From Tsukamurella sp. 8F (GTDB taxonomy: Bacteria > Actinomycetota > Actinomycetes > Mycobacteriales > Mycobacteriaceae): a stretch of DNA of 64,000 nt. This document shows, piece after piece, positions 34,156 to 41,978 of the stretch (the first letter of the stretch is position 1; every line of letters begins with the position of its first letter). Position numbers and translations under genes: made by a program. The DNA lies in the NCBI RefSeq assembly GCF_029167375.1, contig NZ_JARFTP010000007.1, forward strand, positions 124,001 through 188,000, written 5' to 3'. The notes under the pieces are model-generated. The model made no database searches, was not told where the DNA came from, and saw nothing but the letters and a program-made list of their open reading frames with translations.

Positions 34156-34365
34156 CTAACCTCGGTGTGACTCCCACACGGGTCGCGCATGCTTGTCGAT
34201 GTCGCCAGCGGTGATCACTTCGCCGAGCCACACTCGCCGCGGTCGCGGCAGAGGGGCGGGCGAGCACGTGGATGCGGAGGCGTACATACGAACTGCTGCT
34301 GCGGCTGCGAAGGCTCCACCCTCGCTCGCGGTGAACTGGTCGCCGAAGACGATTGCGTTGTTCAT
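34156..34365 (-). CDS. whiB7 leader upstream ORF, 69-residue peptide
   Basis: A short ORF in the whiB7 leader with a strong ribosome-binding site (AAGGAGG, 8 bases before ATG 34365). The peptide begins MNNAIVFGDQFTASEGGAFA, has a Pro/Arg-rich middle (CSPAPLPRPRRVW) and ends ARPVWESHRG. Its stop codon touches a hairpin. Leader ORFs of this kind sense ribosome inhibition: stalling in the ORF lets transcription continue into whiB7. The Pro/Arg-rich run could slow ribosomes. An overlapping frame from an ATG six bases earlier has poor spacing and is less likely. Confidence 0.6.
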   Translation of the reverse strand: MNNAIVFGDQFTASEGGAFAAAAAVRMYASASTCSPAPLPRPRRVWLGEVITAGDIDKHARPVWESHRG

Positions 34366-34462
34366 TGTTCATGCCTCCTTCCAACTAGTGCTCTGATCAC
34401 GGCTCACGATTCGAAGCGGCGTCATCCGCCGTCGCGCGTCGTTTCCCGTGCGGTCGCTATCT

Positions 34463-34500
34463 AAGGTAAACGTGCGAACGAATCCGCACAACCTATTTTC
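34463..34500 (-). promoter_or_regulatory. whiB7 promoter with WhiB7-type AT-rich box
   Basis: On the minus strand a -35 TTGTGC (34491-34486) and -10 TACCTT (34468-34463) are separated by 17 bases. Immediately upstream of the -35 is the AT-rich GAAAATA (34500-34494), the position WhiB7's AT-hook contacts at its target promoters. The spacer holds an inverted repeat GTGCG...CGCAC. Transcription would start near 34456, giving a leader of about 520 bases. Confidence 0.65.
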
Positions 34501-34537
34501 TACCTGCGGTTATGCGGGTTGTGGGTCGGCTGCCGTA

Positions 34538-36622
34538 CTAGGCGTGCTCCGCGACGAGTGCGAGCACCTCGTCGCCGTATCGCTCAGCCTTCGTAGCGCC
34601 GATGCCGTTGATGCGCACCAACGCGGCGCGGGATCGCGGCTGATGCTCGGCGATCGCGAAGAGTGTGGCGTTCGAGAAGATCGTGTAGGGCGGGATCTTC
34701 TGCTCGCTGGCCTGGCCGGTGCGCCACTGCTTGAGCGCGACCACCAGACCGTCGTTGAGCTCGGACGGGCAGTCATCGCATCGCGACATCAGCCGCTCCT
34801 CACGCGTGTCGAGAACCTTGCCGCACACGCGGCAGATGTCGGATCCACGCCGCTTGCCCCGGGTGGGCGCCGGCGGGGAGCCGGCGGCACCTGCCTCCGC
34901 TGCGACGACGTCCAGAAAGCGGCTGCGCTTGCGAATGCGCCGACCACCCTCGTTGCGGGCGAGGGCCCATGACAGCTGGAGGTGCACCCGGGCGCGGGTG
35001 ACGCCTACATACAGCAGGCGACGCTCCTCCTCGATGGGCTCCTGCTCACCCTTCGCGATGGCCTGCGAGATCGGCACCGAGCCCTCGGTGAGCCCGACCA
35101 GGAAGACCGCGTCCCACTCCAGCCCCTTCGCGGCATGGAGCGAGGACAGTGTGACCCCCTGCATCGTCGGCGGGTGCTTCGCCTCGGCGCGGGTGCGCAG
35201 CTCGGTGAGAAGGCCGAGCAGGTTCAAACCCGGCCGCTCGGCGACCAGGTCTCTGGTCAGCTCCACCAGGGCGCGCAGCGACTCCCAGCGATCGCGGGCA
35301 CGTGCGCCGTCGGGGGCCTTCTCGCTCAGCCCGAGTCTCTCCAGCGCGCCGCCGACGAGACGGACCAGATCCGCATCGGCCACGCCACCGAAATCATTTG
35401 CCCGCGTAGATAGTTCACGGATCGCCTGACCGATCTCGGGACGCTCGAAGAACGAGTCACCGCCACGCACCTGATACGGGATCCCCGCCTCGGTGAGTGC
35501 ATTCTCATGCACGGCGGACTGCGCGTTGATGCGGTACAGGATCGCGATCTCGGAAGCGGGCACACCCTGGGCCAGTAACTCCCCGATCCGCTCGGCGACC
35601 TGCTTGGCCTCCGCCGGTTCGTCGTCGCTCTCGACGTAGGTGGGCCGCGGCCCCTCGGGACGCTGCCCGATCAGCTCGAGCCGCGTCCCCGCGACCCGTC
35701 CGGTGGCCGCCCCGATCACCTTGTTCGCGAGCTCGACCACCTGGGGCGTCGACCGGTAGTCGCGCCGCAGCCGGACGATCGTCGCGTCCTCGAAACGGCG
35801 CGTGAAGTCCAGCAGATACCGCGGCGTGGCACCCGTGAACGAGTAGATGGTCTGGTTGGCGTCACCGACCACCGTCAGGTCGTCCCGCTGGCCCAGCCAG
35901 GCGTTGAGCAGGCGCTGCTGTAGGGGCGTGACGTCCTGGTACTCGTCGACGACGAAGCTGCGGTAGCGGTCGCGGAACTCCTCGGCCACCACCGGATTGT
36001 CGTCGAGGATCGCCGCAGTCATCAGGATCAGGTCGTCGAAGTCGAGCAGCCGGTTGCCCTCGGAGTCGGTCTTGCGCCGCTCGTACGCCTCGTAGACCTC
36101 GGCGACGGTCTCGGGCTTGAGCGGCGCCGTACGGTCGATCTTCTCGACCGCGGACGCGTAGAGCTCGGGCGTGACCTCCGATGCCTTGGCCCAGTCGATC
36201 TCCGACAGCAGGTCGCGAATCGTGTCGGTCTCCGGGCGCAGCCCGCAATCTCGCGCCGCCCGTCCCACGACCGGGAACTTGTTGTCCAGCAACTGCCAGC
36301 GGGTGTCCCCGATCGCGCGGGGCCAGAAGTAGCGCAGCTGCCGCATGGCAGCCGCGTGGAAGGTGACGGCCTGCACCCCGGGCGCGCCGTCGGCACCACC
36401 GATCCCCAGGCCACGCAGTCGCGCCCGCATCTCGGCCGCGGCGCGCGATGTGAACGTGACCGCCAGGACCTGGCCCGCGGCGACATGCCCGTCCGCCACG
36501 AGGTGGGCGATGCGGTGCGTGATGGTGCGAGTCTTGCCGGTACCCGCGCCTGCGAGCACGCAGACGGGGCCGCGCGGCGCCAGCACCGCGGCGGTCTGCT
36601 CCGGATCCAACTGCGGCGTCAT
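34538..36622 (-). CDS. uvrD2: ATP-dependent DNA helicase UvrD2
   Basis: A 694-residue superfamily 1 3'-5' helicase. Walker [24 protein letters not shown] (motif II), [15 protein letters not shown] (motif III), [21 protein letters not shown] (motif V) and [10 protein letters not shown] (motif VI) are all present. The mycobacterial UvrD2 extras follow: a tetracysteine zinc motif (CRVC...CDDC) and a C-terminal HRDC domain ([20 protein letters not shown]). ATG 36622 gives the MTPQLDPEQ start. The helicase is essential in M. tuberculosis. It is upstream of the whiB7 leader on the same strand. Confidence 0.95.
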   Translation of the reverse strand: MTPQLDPEQTAAVLAPRGPVCVLAGAGTGKTRTITHRIAHLVADGHVAAGQVLAVTFTSRAAAEMRARLRGLGIGGADGAPGVQAVTFHAAAMRQLRYFWPRAIGDTRWQLLDNKFPVVGRAARDCGLRPETDTIRDLLSEIDWAKASEVTPELYASAVEKIDRTAPLKPETVAEVYEAYERRKTDSEGNRLLDFDDLILMTAAILDDNPVVAEEFRDRYRSFVVDEYQDVTPLQQRLLNAWLGQRDDLTVVGDANQTIYSFTGATPRYLLDFTRRFEDATIVRLRRDYRSTPQVVELANKVIGAATGRVAGTRLELIGQRPEGPRPTYVESDDEPAEAKQVAERIGELLAQGVPASEIAILYRINAQSAVHENALTEAGIPYQVRGGDSFFERPEIGQAIRELSTRANDFGGVADADLVRLVGGALERLGLSEKAPDGARARDRWESLRALVELTRDLVAERPGLNLLGLLTELRTRAEAKHPPTMQGVTLSSLHAAKGLEWDAVFLVGLTEGSVPISQAIAKGEQEPIEEERRLLYVGVTRARVHLQLSWALARNEGGRRIRKRSRFLDVVAAEAGAAGSPPAPTRGKRRGSDICRVCGKVLDTREERLMSRCDDCPSELNDGLVVALKQWRTGQASEQKIPPYTIFSNATLFAIAEHQPRSRAALVRINGIGATKAERYGDEVLALVAEHA

Positions 36623-36738
36623 CCGCCGTCGCTCCTCTCGCCCACCGATTCGCTCATAGGGTCGAGTATGGCAGTCGGCCCCGACAGGTTTCGAAGCCCG
36701 CGGGAACACTCGCCCGCACACGATGGTTGTCTAGTCCC

Positions 36739-36981
36739 GTGAGCAAGCTGACGATGTACACGACCTCCTGGTGCGGCTTCTGCGCCCGCCTCAAGACCGG
36801 GCTGAAGGCCGAAGGTATCGAATGGGACGAGGTCGACATCGAAGCCGACCCGTCGGCCGCCGAGTTCGTCGGCAGCGTGAACGGCGGCAACCATGTCGTG
36901 CCCACCGTGAAGTACGCCGACGGGACCACCGCGACCAACCCGACCGCGAAGGCCGTCGCGCGGAAACTGGCCGAGCTGTAA
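36739..36981 (+). CDS. mrx1: mycoredoxin (glutaredoxin-like)
   Basis: An 80-residue glutaredoxin-fold protein with active site TSWCGFC (two-cysteine) and EFVGSVNGGNHVVPTVKYADG, the stretch that marks mycoredoxin-1. It reduces mycothiol mixed disulfides with electrons from mycothiol/mycothione reductase. GTG 36739 is taken as start; TTG 36727 is an in-frame option and no clear Shine-Dalgarno decides. It is divergent from uvrD2 as in M. tuberculosis (Rv3198A). Confidence 0.9.
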   Translation: MSKLTMYTTSWCGFCARLKTGLKAEGIEWDEVDIEADPSAAEFVGSVNGGNHVVPTVKYADGTTATNPTAKAVARKLAEL

Positions 36982-36986
36982 TACGC

Positions 36987-37619
36987 TCAGGCGCCGCCGC
37001 GCAGCGCGTAGCGGACCGCGTCGGCGCGGGTCTCGAAACCGCCCTTCGCGAACAGGTTGTTGATGTGCGTCTTCACCGTGGCCTCGCTGACCACGAGTCG
37101 CTCGGCGATCTCCCTGTTACGCAGGCCCTCGCCGATCAGCGCGAGGATCTCGCGCTCGCGGGCGGTGAACGGTGTGGGCGGCTCGCGCGGCGGCGCCGAC
37201 CGTGTGGCGAGTGCGAGCAGCCGCTGCTGCACCGTCGGGTCGAGTACCGTCTGGCCCTGTGCCGCGCCGCGCACCGCGGCGAGGATCGCGTCTCGCCCGG
37301 CATCCTTGGTGAGGTAACCGGCCGCGCCCGCCTGGAGAGCACCGAGGATCGAAGCGTCGTCGTCGAACGTGGTGAGGATCAGCACCTTCACCGTAGGGTG
37401 CTCGGCCCGGATCCGCTCTGTGGCGCGCACCCCGTCCAGGACGGGCATGTTGAGGTCGAGCAGGGCGACATCGGGAGCCTGCTCGCCGATCAGCTCGAGG
37501 GCAGCGGCACCGTCGGGGGCGGCGCCCACGACGTCCACGTCGTCGTCCAGGTCGAGCATGACCGCGAGCGCCTCGCGCACCGTCGCCTGGTCGTCGGCCA
37601 GCACCAGTCTGATCCTCAT
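36987..37619 (-). CDS. NarL/LuxR-family response regulator
   Basis: A 210-residue response regulator: receiver domain with acidic pair DD (residues 8-9) and phospho-acceptor Asp in VALLDLNMPVLDGV, switch Lys in TKDAGRD, and C-terminal LuxR HTH (FTAREREILALIGEGLRNRE, SEATVKTHINNLFAKG). ATG 37619 overlaps the kinase stop (ATGA), so the pair is translationally coupled. The two-component system breaks the otherwise conserved mycoredoxin-nudC neighbourhood. The signal and targets are unknown. Confidence 0.95.
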   Translation of the reverse strand: MRIRLVLADDQATVREALAVMLDLDDDVDVVGAAPDGAAALELIGEQAPDVALLDLNMPVLDGVRATERIRAEHPTVKVLILTTFDDDASILGALQAGAAGYLTKDAGRDAILAAVRGAAQGQTVLDPTVQQRLLALATRSAPPREPPTPFTAREREILALIGEGLRNREIAERLVVSEATVKTHINNLFAKGGFETRADAVRYALRGGA

Positions 37620-38749
37620 CGGGGAATCCGCACCTCGACCTCCCATCGGCCGCCGACCGGCCCGGCACGCAGGCTACCGCCGAGCAGGGCCACGCGCTCG
37701 GCCATCGATTCGAGTCCCATGCCTGTGCCGCCCTGTTCTCCAGGCGGCCCCGTGAGCTCGTTGACAAGGGTCAGGACGGCGTCGTCGGAGACGGCGAGCC
37801 GGATCCCGACCGGCCGCCCGGGTGCGTGCCGTGCCGCGTTGGTGAGCGCCTCCTGCGTCACCCGCACCAGCGTGTGCCCCACCACCGGTGCCAGTTCCTC
37901 AGCGTCACCGTCGACGGTGACCGTCGCCGCATAGGGTTCGGCAACGACCCGCAATGCCTCGGGGACGGGCTTGGCGCCGTCTCGCAGAGCGTGCACCGCG
38001 CTACGTGTCTCCCCTATCGAGTCGACGGCGAGCGTGCGCGCCCGGCGCATGGCGGCGAGCGCATCGTCGGTGCGGCCGCGGGACTGCAATGCCTCCGCCA
38101 GCTCGAGCTGCAGCGCTATCCCCGAGAGCGAGTGGCCGACCACGTCGTGTACCTCACGCGCGATGCGGCCGCGCTCCTCGAGGGCGGCGGACCGGGCATC
38201 GGCGGCTGCCGCGCGGCGCGCCTCGTCGGCGGCCGTGCGCGCGCTCCCGAGGGCCTCCTCGCGGAAACGGCGTGTGATGCCCGCGTACACCCCCAGGCCG
38301 ATCGTCAGGCCCACCCACCACGGCCATCCACGAACCGAGCCCTGGCGTTCCACCAGCCACAGGCCGCCCGCGGCGAGGACGGACCCCGCGACGGCGTACG
38401 CCACGGCAAGAGGCAGCGACCGGAGACGCGCTCCCGCGACGGACATCGCCGCGTACGGCAGGACGGCCGCGGCGACCGTGTTCGACAGCGGGTACAGCAG
38501 CACCGCGGCGAGCGCGTAGACGCCGATATACGACGCGAGTACGGGCTGTGACAGGTGCCGCCACGGAAGAAGCGACGCGAGCGCCCCGGCCGCCACCACC
38601 ACGAGCAGTGGCATCGCGACGGCCGGGTGCGCGACGGCGTGCTCTGAGGGCCACAGCACGATCGTCGCCACGAGGACCGCGGCGACGAGCAGCCGCCGGG
38701 CGGTGTTGCCCGCTCGGTCGAGTGGGGTCTCGGCTGTAGTCACGCTCAC
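37616..38749 (-). CDS. NarL-type sensor histidine kinase
   Basis: A 377-residue sensor kinase. The N-terminal half has about five to six TM helices without a large extracellular loop, suggesting sensing within the membrane. The HisKA_3 phospho-acceptor follows in RIAREVHDVVGHSLSGIALQ, then HATPase motifs (EALTNAARHA; GGTGMGLESMAERV). GTG 38749 is chosen on the family-like start VSVTTAETPLDRAG; GTG 38743 is also possible. The response regulator overlaps it by ATGA. A membrane protein gene lies 22 bases upstream in the same direction. Confidence 0.92.
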   Translation of the reverse strand: MSVTTAETPLDRAGNTARRLLVAAVLVATIVLWPSEHAVAHPAVAMPLLVVVAAGALASLLPWRHLSQPVLASYIGVYALAAVLLYPLSNTVAAAVLPYAAMSVAGARLRSLPLAVAYAVAGSVLAAGGLWLVERQGSVRGWPWWVGLTIGLGVYAGITRRFREEALGSARTAADEARRAAAADARSAALEERGRIAREVHDVVGHSLSGIALQLELAEALQSRGRTDDALAAMRRARTLAVDSIGETRSAVHALRDGAKPVPEALRVVAEPYAATVTVDGDAEELAPVVGHTLVRVTQEALTNAARHAPGRPVGIRLAVSDDAVLTLVNELTGPPGEQGGTGMGLESMAERVALLGGSLRAGPVGGRWEVEVRIPR

Positions 38750-38771
38750 GGTCCTAGACGCTAGCGAGTTC

Positions 38772-39335
38772 TCAGGCCGCCACCGGTACGGCGCGCTCGG
38801 CCCGCGCACGGGCGACGTAGCGGCGAGTCAGCACCGCCGGCACGACGAACGCCGCGACCTGCACCGCGAGTCGCACGATCTCGGGCTCCCCCGTCGCCAC
38901 ACAGACGACCCCGAGCACCGCGGCGGTCCCGAAACCGGCCGCCCAGAAGCCTGTGACCACGGTGTTGAAGCGCAGGAACATCGGGTGCCGCGCGACCTCA
39001 TCGGGCACGGAACGACGTGCGATGGCGAGTGTGAACGGCCGCCCGACCGCAAGGCCGAGCACCGCGATCACGGCCAGCCACGCCGACGAGAGCGGACCGT
39101 CGTACGCCTCGAGCGGCGAGTGCGGCGACGTGAACGCGAGGACGGTCAAGACAAGGAAGAAGACCGCCCCTCCGAGGTCGAGGATCTGCGCCCCGACCTC
39201 GATGCCTGCGCGGCGATCACGCCACAGCGAGTGCGTGGTGACGGCGAGTGCCGCGAGGGCACCCCACTGCCAACCGACGAGAGAGGACAGGACCGAGAAG
39301 GCGATCCAGGGAAGGAATCCGCGTAGGTAGCTCAT
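38772..39335 (-). CDS. multi-pass membrane protein of unknown function
   Basis: 187 residues with five or six hydrophobic helices (FLPWIAFSVLSSLVGWQWGA, FFLVLTVLAFTSP, LAVIAVLGLAVGRPFTLAIA, FAAFVVPAVLTRR-like) and a short basic C-terminus. The arrangement resembles actinobacterial integral membrane proteins of the intracellular septation-A-like type, but I cannot place it with certainty. It is immediately upstream of the histidine kinase on the same strand and may be an accessory sensor subunit. Confidence 0.78.
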   Translation of the reverse strand: MSYLRGFLPWIAFSVLSSLVGWQWGALAALAVTTHSLWRDRRAGIEVGAQILDLGGAVFFLVLTVLAFTSPHSPLEAYDGPLSSAWLAVIAVLGLAVGRPFTLAIARRSVPDEVARHPMFLRFNTVVTGFWAAGFGTAAVLGVVCVATGEPEIVRLAVQVAAFVVPAVLTRRYVARARAERAVPVAA

Positions 39336-39405
39336 GCCTTAGGACGCTATTTCGCGATGGGTCTCGCGTCGTGGTCCCGCGGGTGGAGATCCAGGTGGAG
39401 ACGTC

Positions 39406-40326
39406 TCAGGCGACCCATGCCTCGATGATCGCGCGGGCGATCGAGATCGAGTTGGGCAGCAGCAGTGGGGAATCCGAGGACTCGCTGCCCCAGTCCCCCG
39501 CCTCGAGTGCGGTACGCACCTCGTCCCGGGTGAACCAGCGGGCCTCCGCGATCTCCCCGTCCCGGAAGTCGAGGGCAGAGTTCCGCGCTGTGCGGGCCGT
39601 GAACCCGAGCATCAGCGAACGCGGGAAGGGCCAGGGCTGGCTCGCGACGTAGGTGATCTCGTCGGCGGCCACGCCGACCTCCTCGTAGAGCTCGCGCGCG
39701 ACGCACTGCTCGAGGGACTCGCCGGGCTCGACGAAACCTGCGAACAGGGAGAAACGTCGTTCCGGCCAGACGGCCTGGCGGCCGAGCAGTACCTGATCGC
39801 CCCCGTCGTGCACGAGCGTGATCATCGCGGCGTCGGTCCGCGGGAACTCCTCGGTACCGGTAGCGGTGTTGCGCCGCACCCACCCGCCGCGTTCGGGCTC
39901 CGTCGGTGCGCCGTCCACCGGCGAGAAGTGTGCCGAAGCATGCCAGTTCAGGATGGCGATCGCCTGGGCCGCGACCGCCGCGTCGGTCTCGGACAGGGCC
40001 AGGCCGGCGAGCCGCAGATCAGACGACGACGATGCGCCGCCCCCGACGGCCACGTCCAGCACACGCACCGCGAAGACGGAGCGGTCCTCGACACGGCCGA
40101 GGAACACGGCGTCCGCGGGGCGGGACTCCGCGACGTCGCTCCCGAGCGCGTAGTCGAGCGCGCCGTCGACGAGTGAGAACCGGCCCTTGCGATCGATCCG
40201 CACGACCGCCGCACCGGGCCACGCGACGTCGAGAGCCTGTGAGTCGCCGCGCAACTCGTCGGCGCGATCGATGTCGTAGCGGGACAGGAGCGGAGGCACG
40301 GTCAGACGAATAGGCACGATGGCCAT
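39406..40326 (-). CDS. nudC: NADH/NAD+ pyrophosphatase NudC (zinc ligands lost)
   Basis: A 306-residue Nudix hydrolase that cuts NADH to NMNH and AMP and, in other bacteria, removes NAD caps from RNA. The Nudix box is intact (GFVEPGESLEQCVARELYEEVGV, from GFVEPGE onward), and the NudC marker SQPWPFPRSLM follows. The four cysteines that bind Zn in E. coli NudC are replaced: S135 and D138 (HFSPVDGAPT), N153 and T156 (RRNTATGTEEF). ATG 40326 begins MAIVPIRL. The position matches Rv3199c. Confidence 0.93.
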   Translation of the reverse strand: MAIVPIRLTVPPLLSRYDIDRADELRGDSQALDVAWPGAAVVRIDRKGRFSLVDGALDYALGSDVAESRPADAVFLGRVEDRSVFAVRVLDVAVGGGASSSSDLRLAGLALSETDAAVAAQAIAILNWHASAHFSPVDGAPTEPERGGWVRRNTATGTEEFPRTDAAMITLVHDGGDQVLLGRQAVWPERRFSLFAGFVEPGESLEQCVARELYEEVGVAADEITYVASQPWPFPRSLMLGFTARTARNSALDFRDGEIAEARWFTRDEVRTALEAGDWGSESSDSPLLLPNSISIARAIIEAWVA

Positions 40327-40372
40327 CGTATGCCGGGCGGATCGACGCCTCGTGTCGAGTGCTGCCCGGCCG

Positions 40373-41443
40373 CTAGTGGCCCTGGGCGCCGTCCCGCACG
40401 TAGAGGAGACGGTCGCCCGCCTCGACGACGGACATCGCAGGCGAGTCGACGCGGTATAGGCGGCCCTGCCGGACCACACCCAGCACGATGTTGGGCAGGT
40501 GCCGCGGCGAGCGGCCCACCTCCACGCGGGTCACCTCGCGCTCGGCGATGGCGAAACCGTCGCCCGGGGACAGCAGGTCCTCGATCATCTCCACGACCGA
40601 CGGTGTGGTCGTCGCCATGCCCAGCAGGCGGCCCGCGGTCTCGGAGGACACGACCACCGAGTCCGCGCCCGACTGCCGCAGCAGGTGCACGTTCTCCGCC
40701 TCACGGATCGCGGCGACGATCTTCGTCTTCGGCGCGAGTTCCCGCGCCGTGAGGGTGACCAGCACGGCCGCGTCGTCGCGGTTGGCGGCGATGATGATCG
40801 AACCCGCCCGCGGTGCGCCCGCGAGCCGAAGGACGTCGGCCTTCGTCGCATCGCCGCGGACGGTGACCAACCCGTCCGCCTCGGCGGCCTCCAGCACTGT
40901 CGAATCGGTGTCGACGACGACGATCTTGCCGGCTTCGATGCCGTCGTTGAGCATCGCGTTGATCGCGGTGCGGCCCTTGGTGCCGTACCCGACGACGATG
41001 GTGTGGTTGTGCACCGATGACCTCCAGCGTTGGATCTTGAATGCCTGCCGCGACCGCTCGGTGAGGACCTGCAGCGTCGTCCCGACCAAGACGATCAGGA
41101 ACAGGACGCGGAGCGGAGTGATGAGCAGCGTGTTGACGAGGCGCGCGGACTGGCTCACGGGCGTGATATCGCCGTAGCCCGTGGTGGAGAGCGAGACCGT
41201 GGCGTAGTAGAGGCAGTCGATGAGCGTCAGGTGATCCTTGGCGCTGTCGCGGTAGCCGTCACGCTCGAACCACACGATCGCGACGGCCAGAAAAAGCGCG
41301 CCGAGAGCGATGAATACGCGCACGCTGATCGCGCGCCACGGGCTCGCGTCGCCGGCCGGTATCCGGAGGATGCCGACGAGCGCGTGGTCGGGCATGTCGG
41401 TCAGCTCGGCCTTGAGCCGCCGACGGAACTTGGTGCGTGCCAC
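40373..41443 (-). CDS. potassium channel protein with TrkA-N (RCK) domain
   Basis: A 356-residue two-TM K+ channel subunit. The pore loop STTGYGDITP lies between two helices, followed by a cytoplasmic RCK/TrkA-N domain (HTIVVGYGTKGRTAINAML) and a TrkA-C-like end. It should open or close according to a bound nucleotide or ion. GTG 41443 starts VARTKFRRRLKAE and gives the length of Rv3200c. It sits between nudC and the short DoxX gene as in mycobacteria. Confidence 0.93.
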   Translation of the reverse strand: MARTKFRRRLKAELTDMPDHALVGILRIPAGDASPWRAISVRVFIALGALFLAVAIVWFERDGYRDSAKDHLTLIDCLYYATVSLSTTGYGDITPVSQSARLVNTLLITPLRVLFLIVLVGTTLQVLTERSRQAFKIQRWRSSVHNHTIVVGYGTKGRTAINAMLNDGIEAGKIVVVDTDSTVLEAAEADGLVTVRGDATKADVLRLAGAPRAGSIIIAANRDDAAVLVTLTARELAPKTKIVAAIREAENVHLLRQSGADSVVVSSETAGRLLGMATTTPSVVEMIEDLLSPGDGFAIAEREVTRVEVGRSPRHLPNIVLGVVRQGRLYRVDSPAMSVVEAGDRLLYVRDGAQGH

Positions 41444-41588
41444 TTGTCTGCTTTCGCCGTTCGTGTCGGGTGGGACTCTAACCGCGCCCGACGGTGCGCG
41501 CCCGCCCGGGCCGTCTCGGCGCGTCCCGACCATCGCGAGTGACGCGCAGCCGCACCTACGCCGCCGACACGTCTGTCACAATCGCGAC

Positions 41589-41978
41589 ATGGCATCCACG
41601 AACCGCAGGGCCCTGACCATGGCGGGCTCCCTCGCCACCGCCGGCGTCGCGCATTTCGCCTTCCCCAAGCCGTTCGACGACATCGTGCCGCCGCAGCTGC
41701 CGATCACGCCCCGCCAGGCCACGCAGCTGTCGGGCATCGCGGAGCTGACGATCGCGGGCCTTCTAGCCGTGCCGCGCACCCGTCGCCTGGGCGGCTGGGC
41801 CGCGGCCGCGCTGTACGTCGCCGTCTACCCGGCGAACGTCTACATGGCCCAGCAATGGTCGGACAAGCCGACGGCACAGAAGCTCGTCGCCTACGGCCGC
41901 CTGCCCCTTCAGATCCCTCTCATCGTCAGCGCCGTCAAGATCGCCAGGGCACCGAGGAAGGCACCGGCGTCCGAATAG
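41589..41978 (+). CDS. DoxX-family small membrane protein
   Basis: 129 residues with four hydrophobic segments and the MASTNRRALTMAGSLATAGVAHFAF start. DoxX-family proteins are small membrane subunits, some tied to thiosulfate or thiol oxidation; the role here is open. ATG 41589 is the only good start. The stop codon is immediately adjacent to the convergent adnB stop (41979), with no room for a terminator. Confidence 0.8.
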   Translation: MASTNRRALTMAGSLATAGVAHFAFPKPFDDIVPPQLPITPRQATQLSGIAELTIAGLLAVPRTRRLGGWAAAALYVAVYPANVYMAQQWSDKPTAQKLVAYGRLPLQIPLIVSAVKIARAPRKAPASE

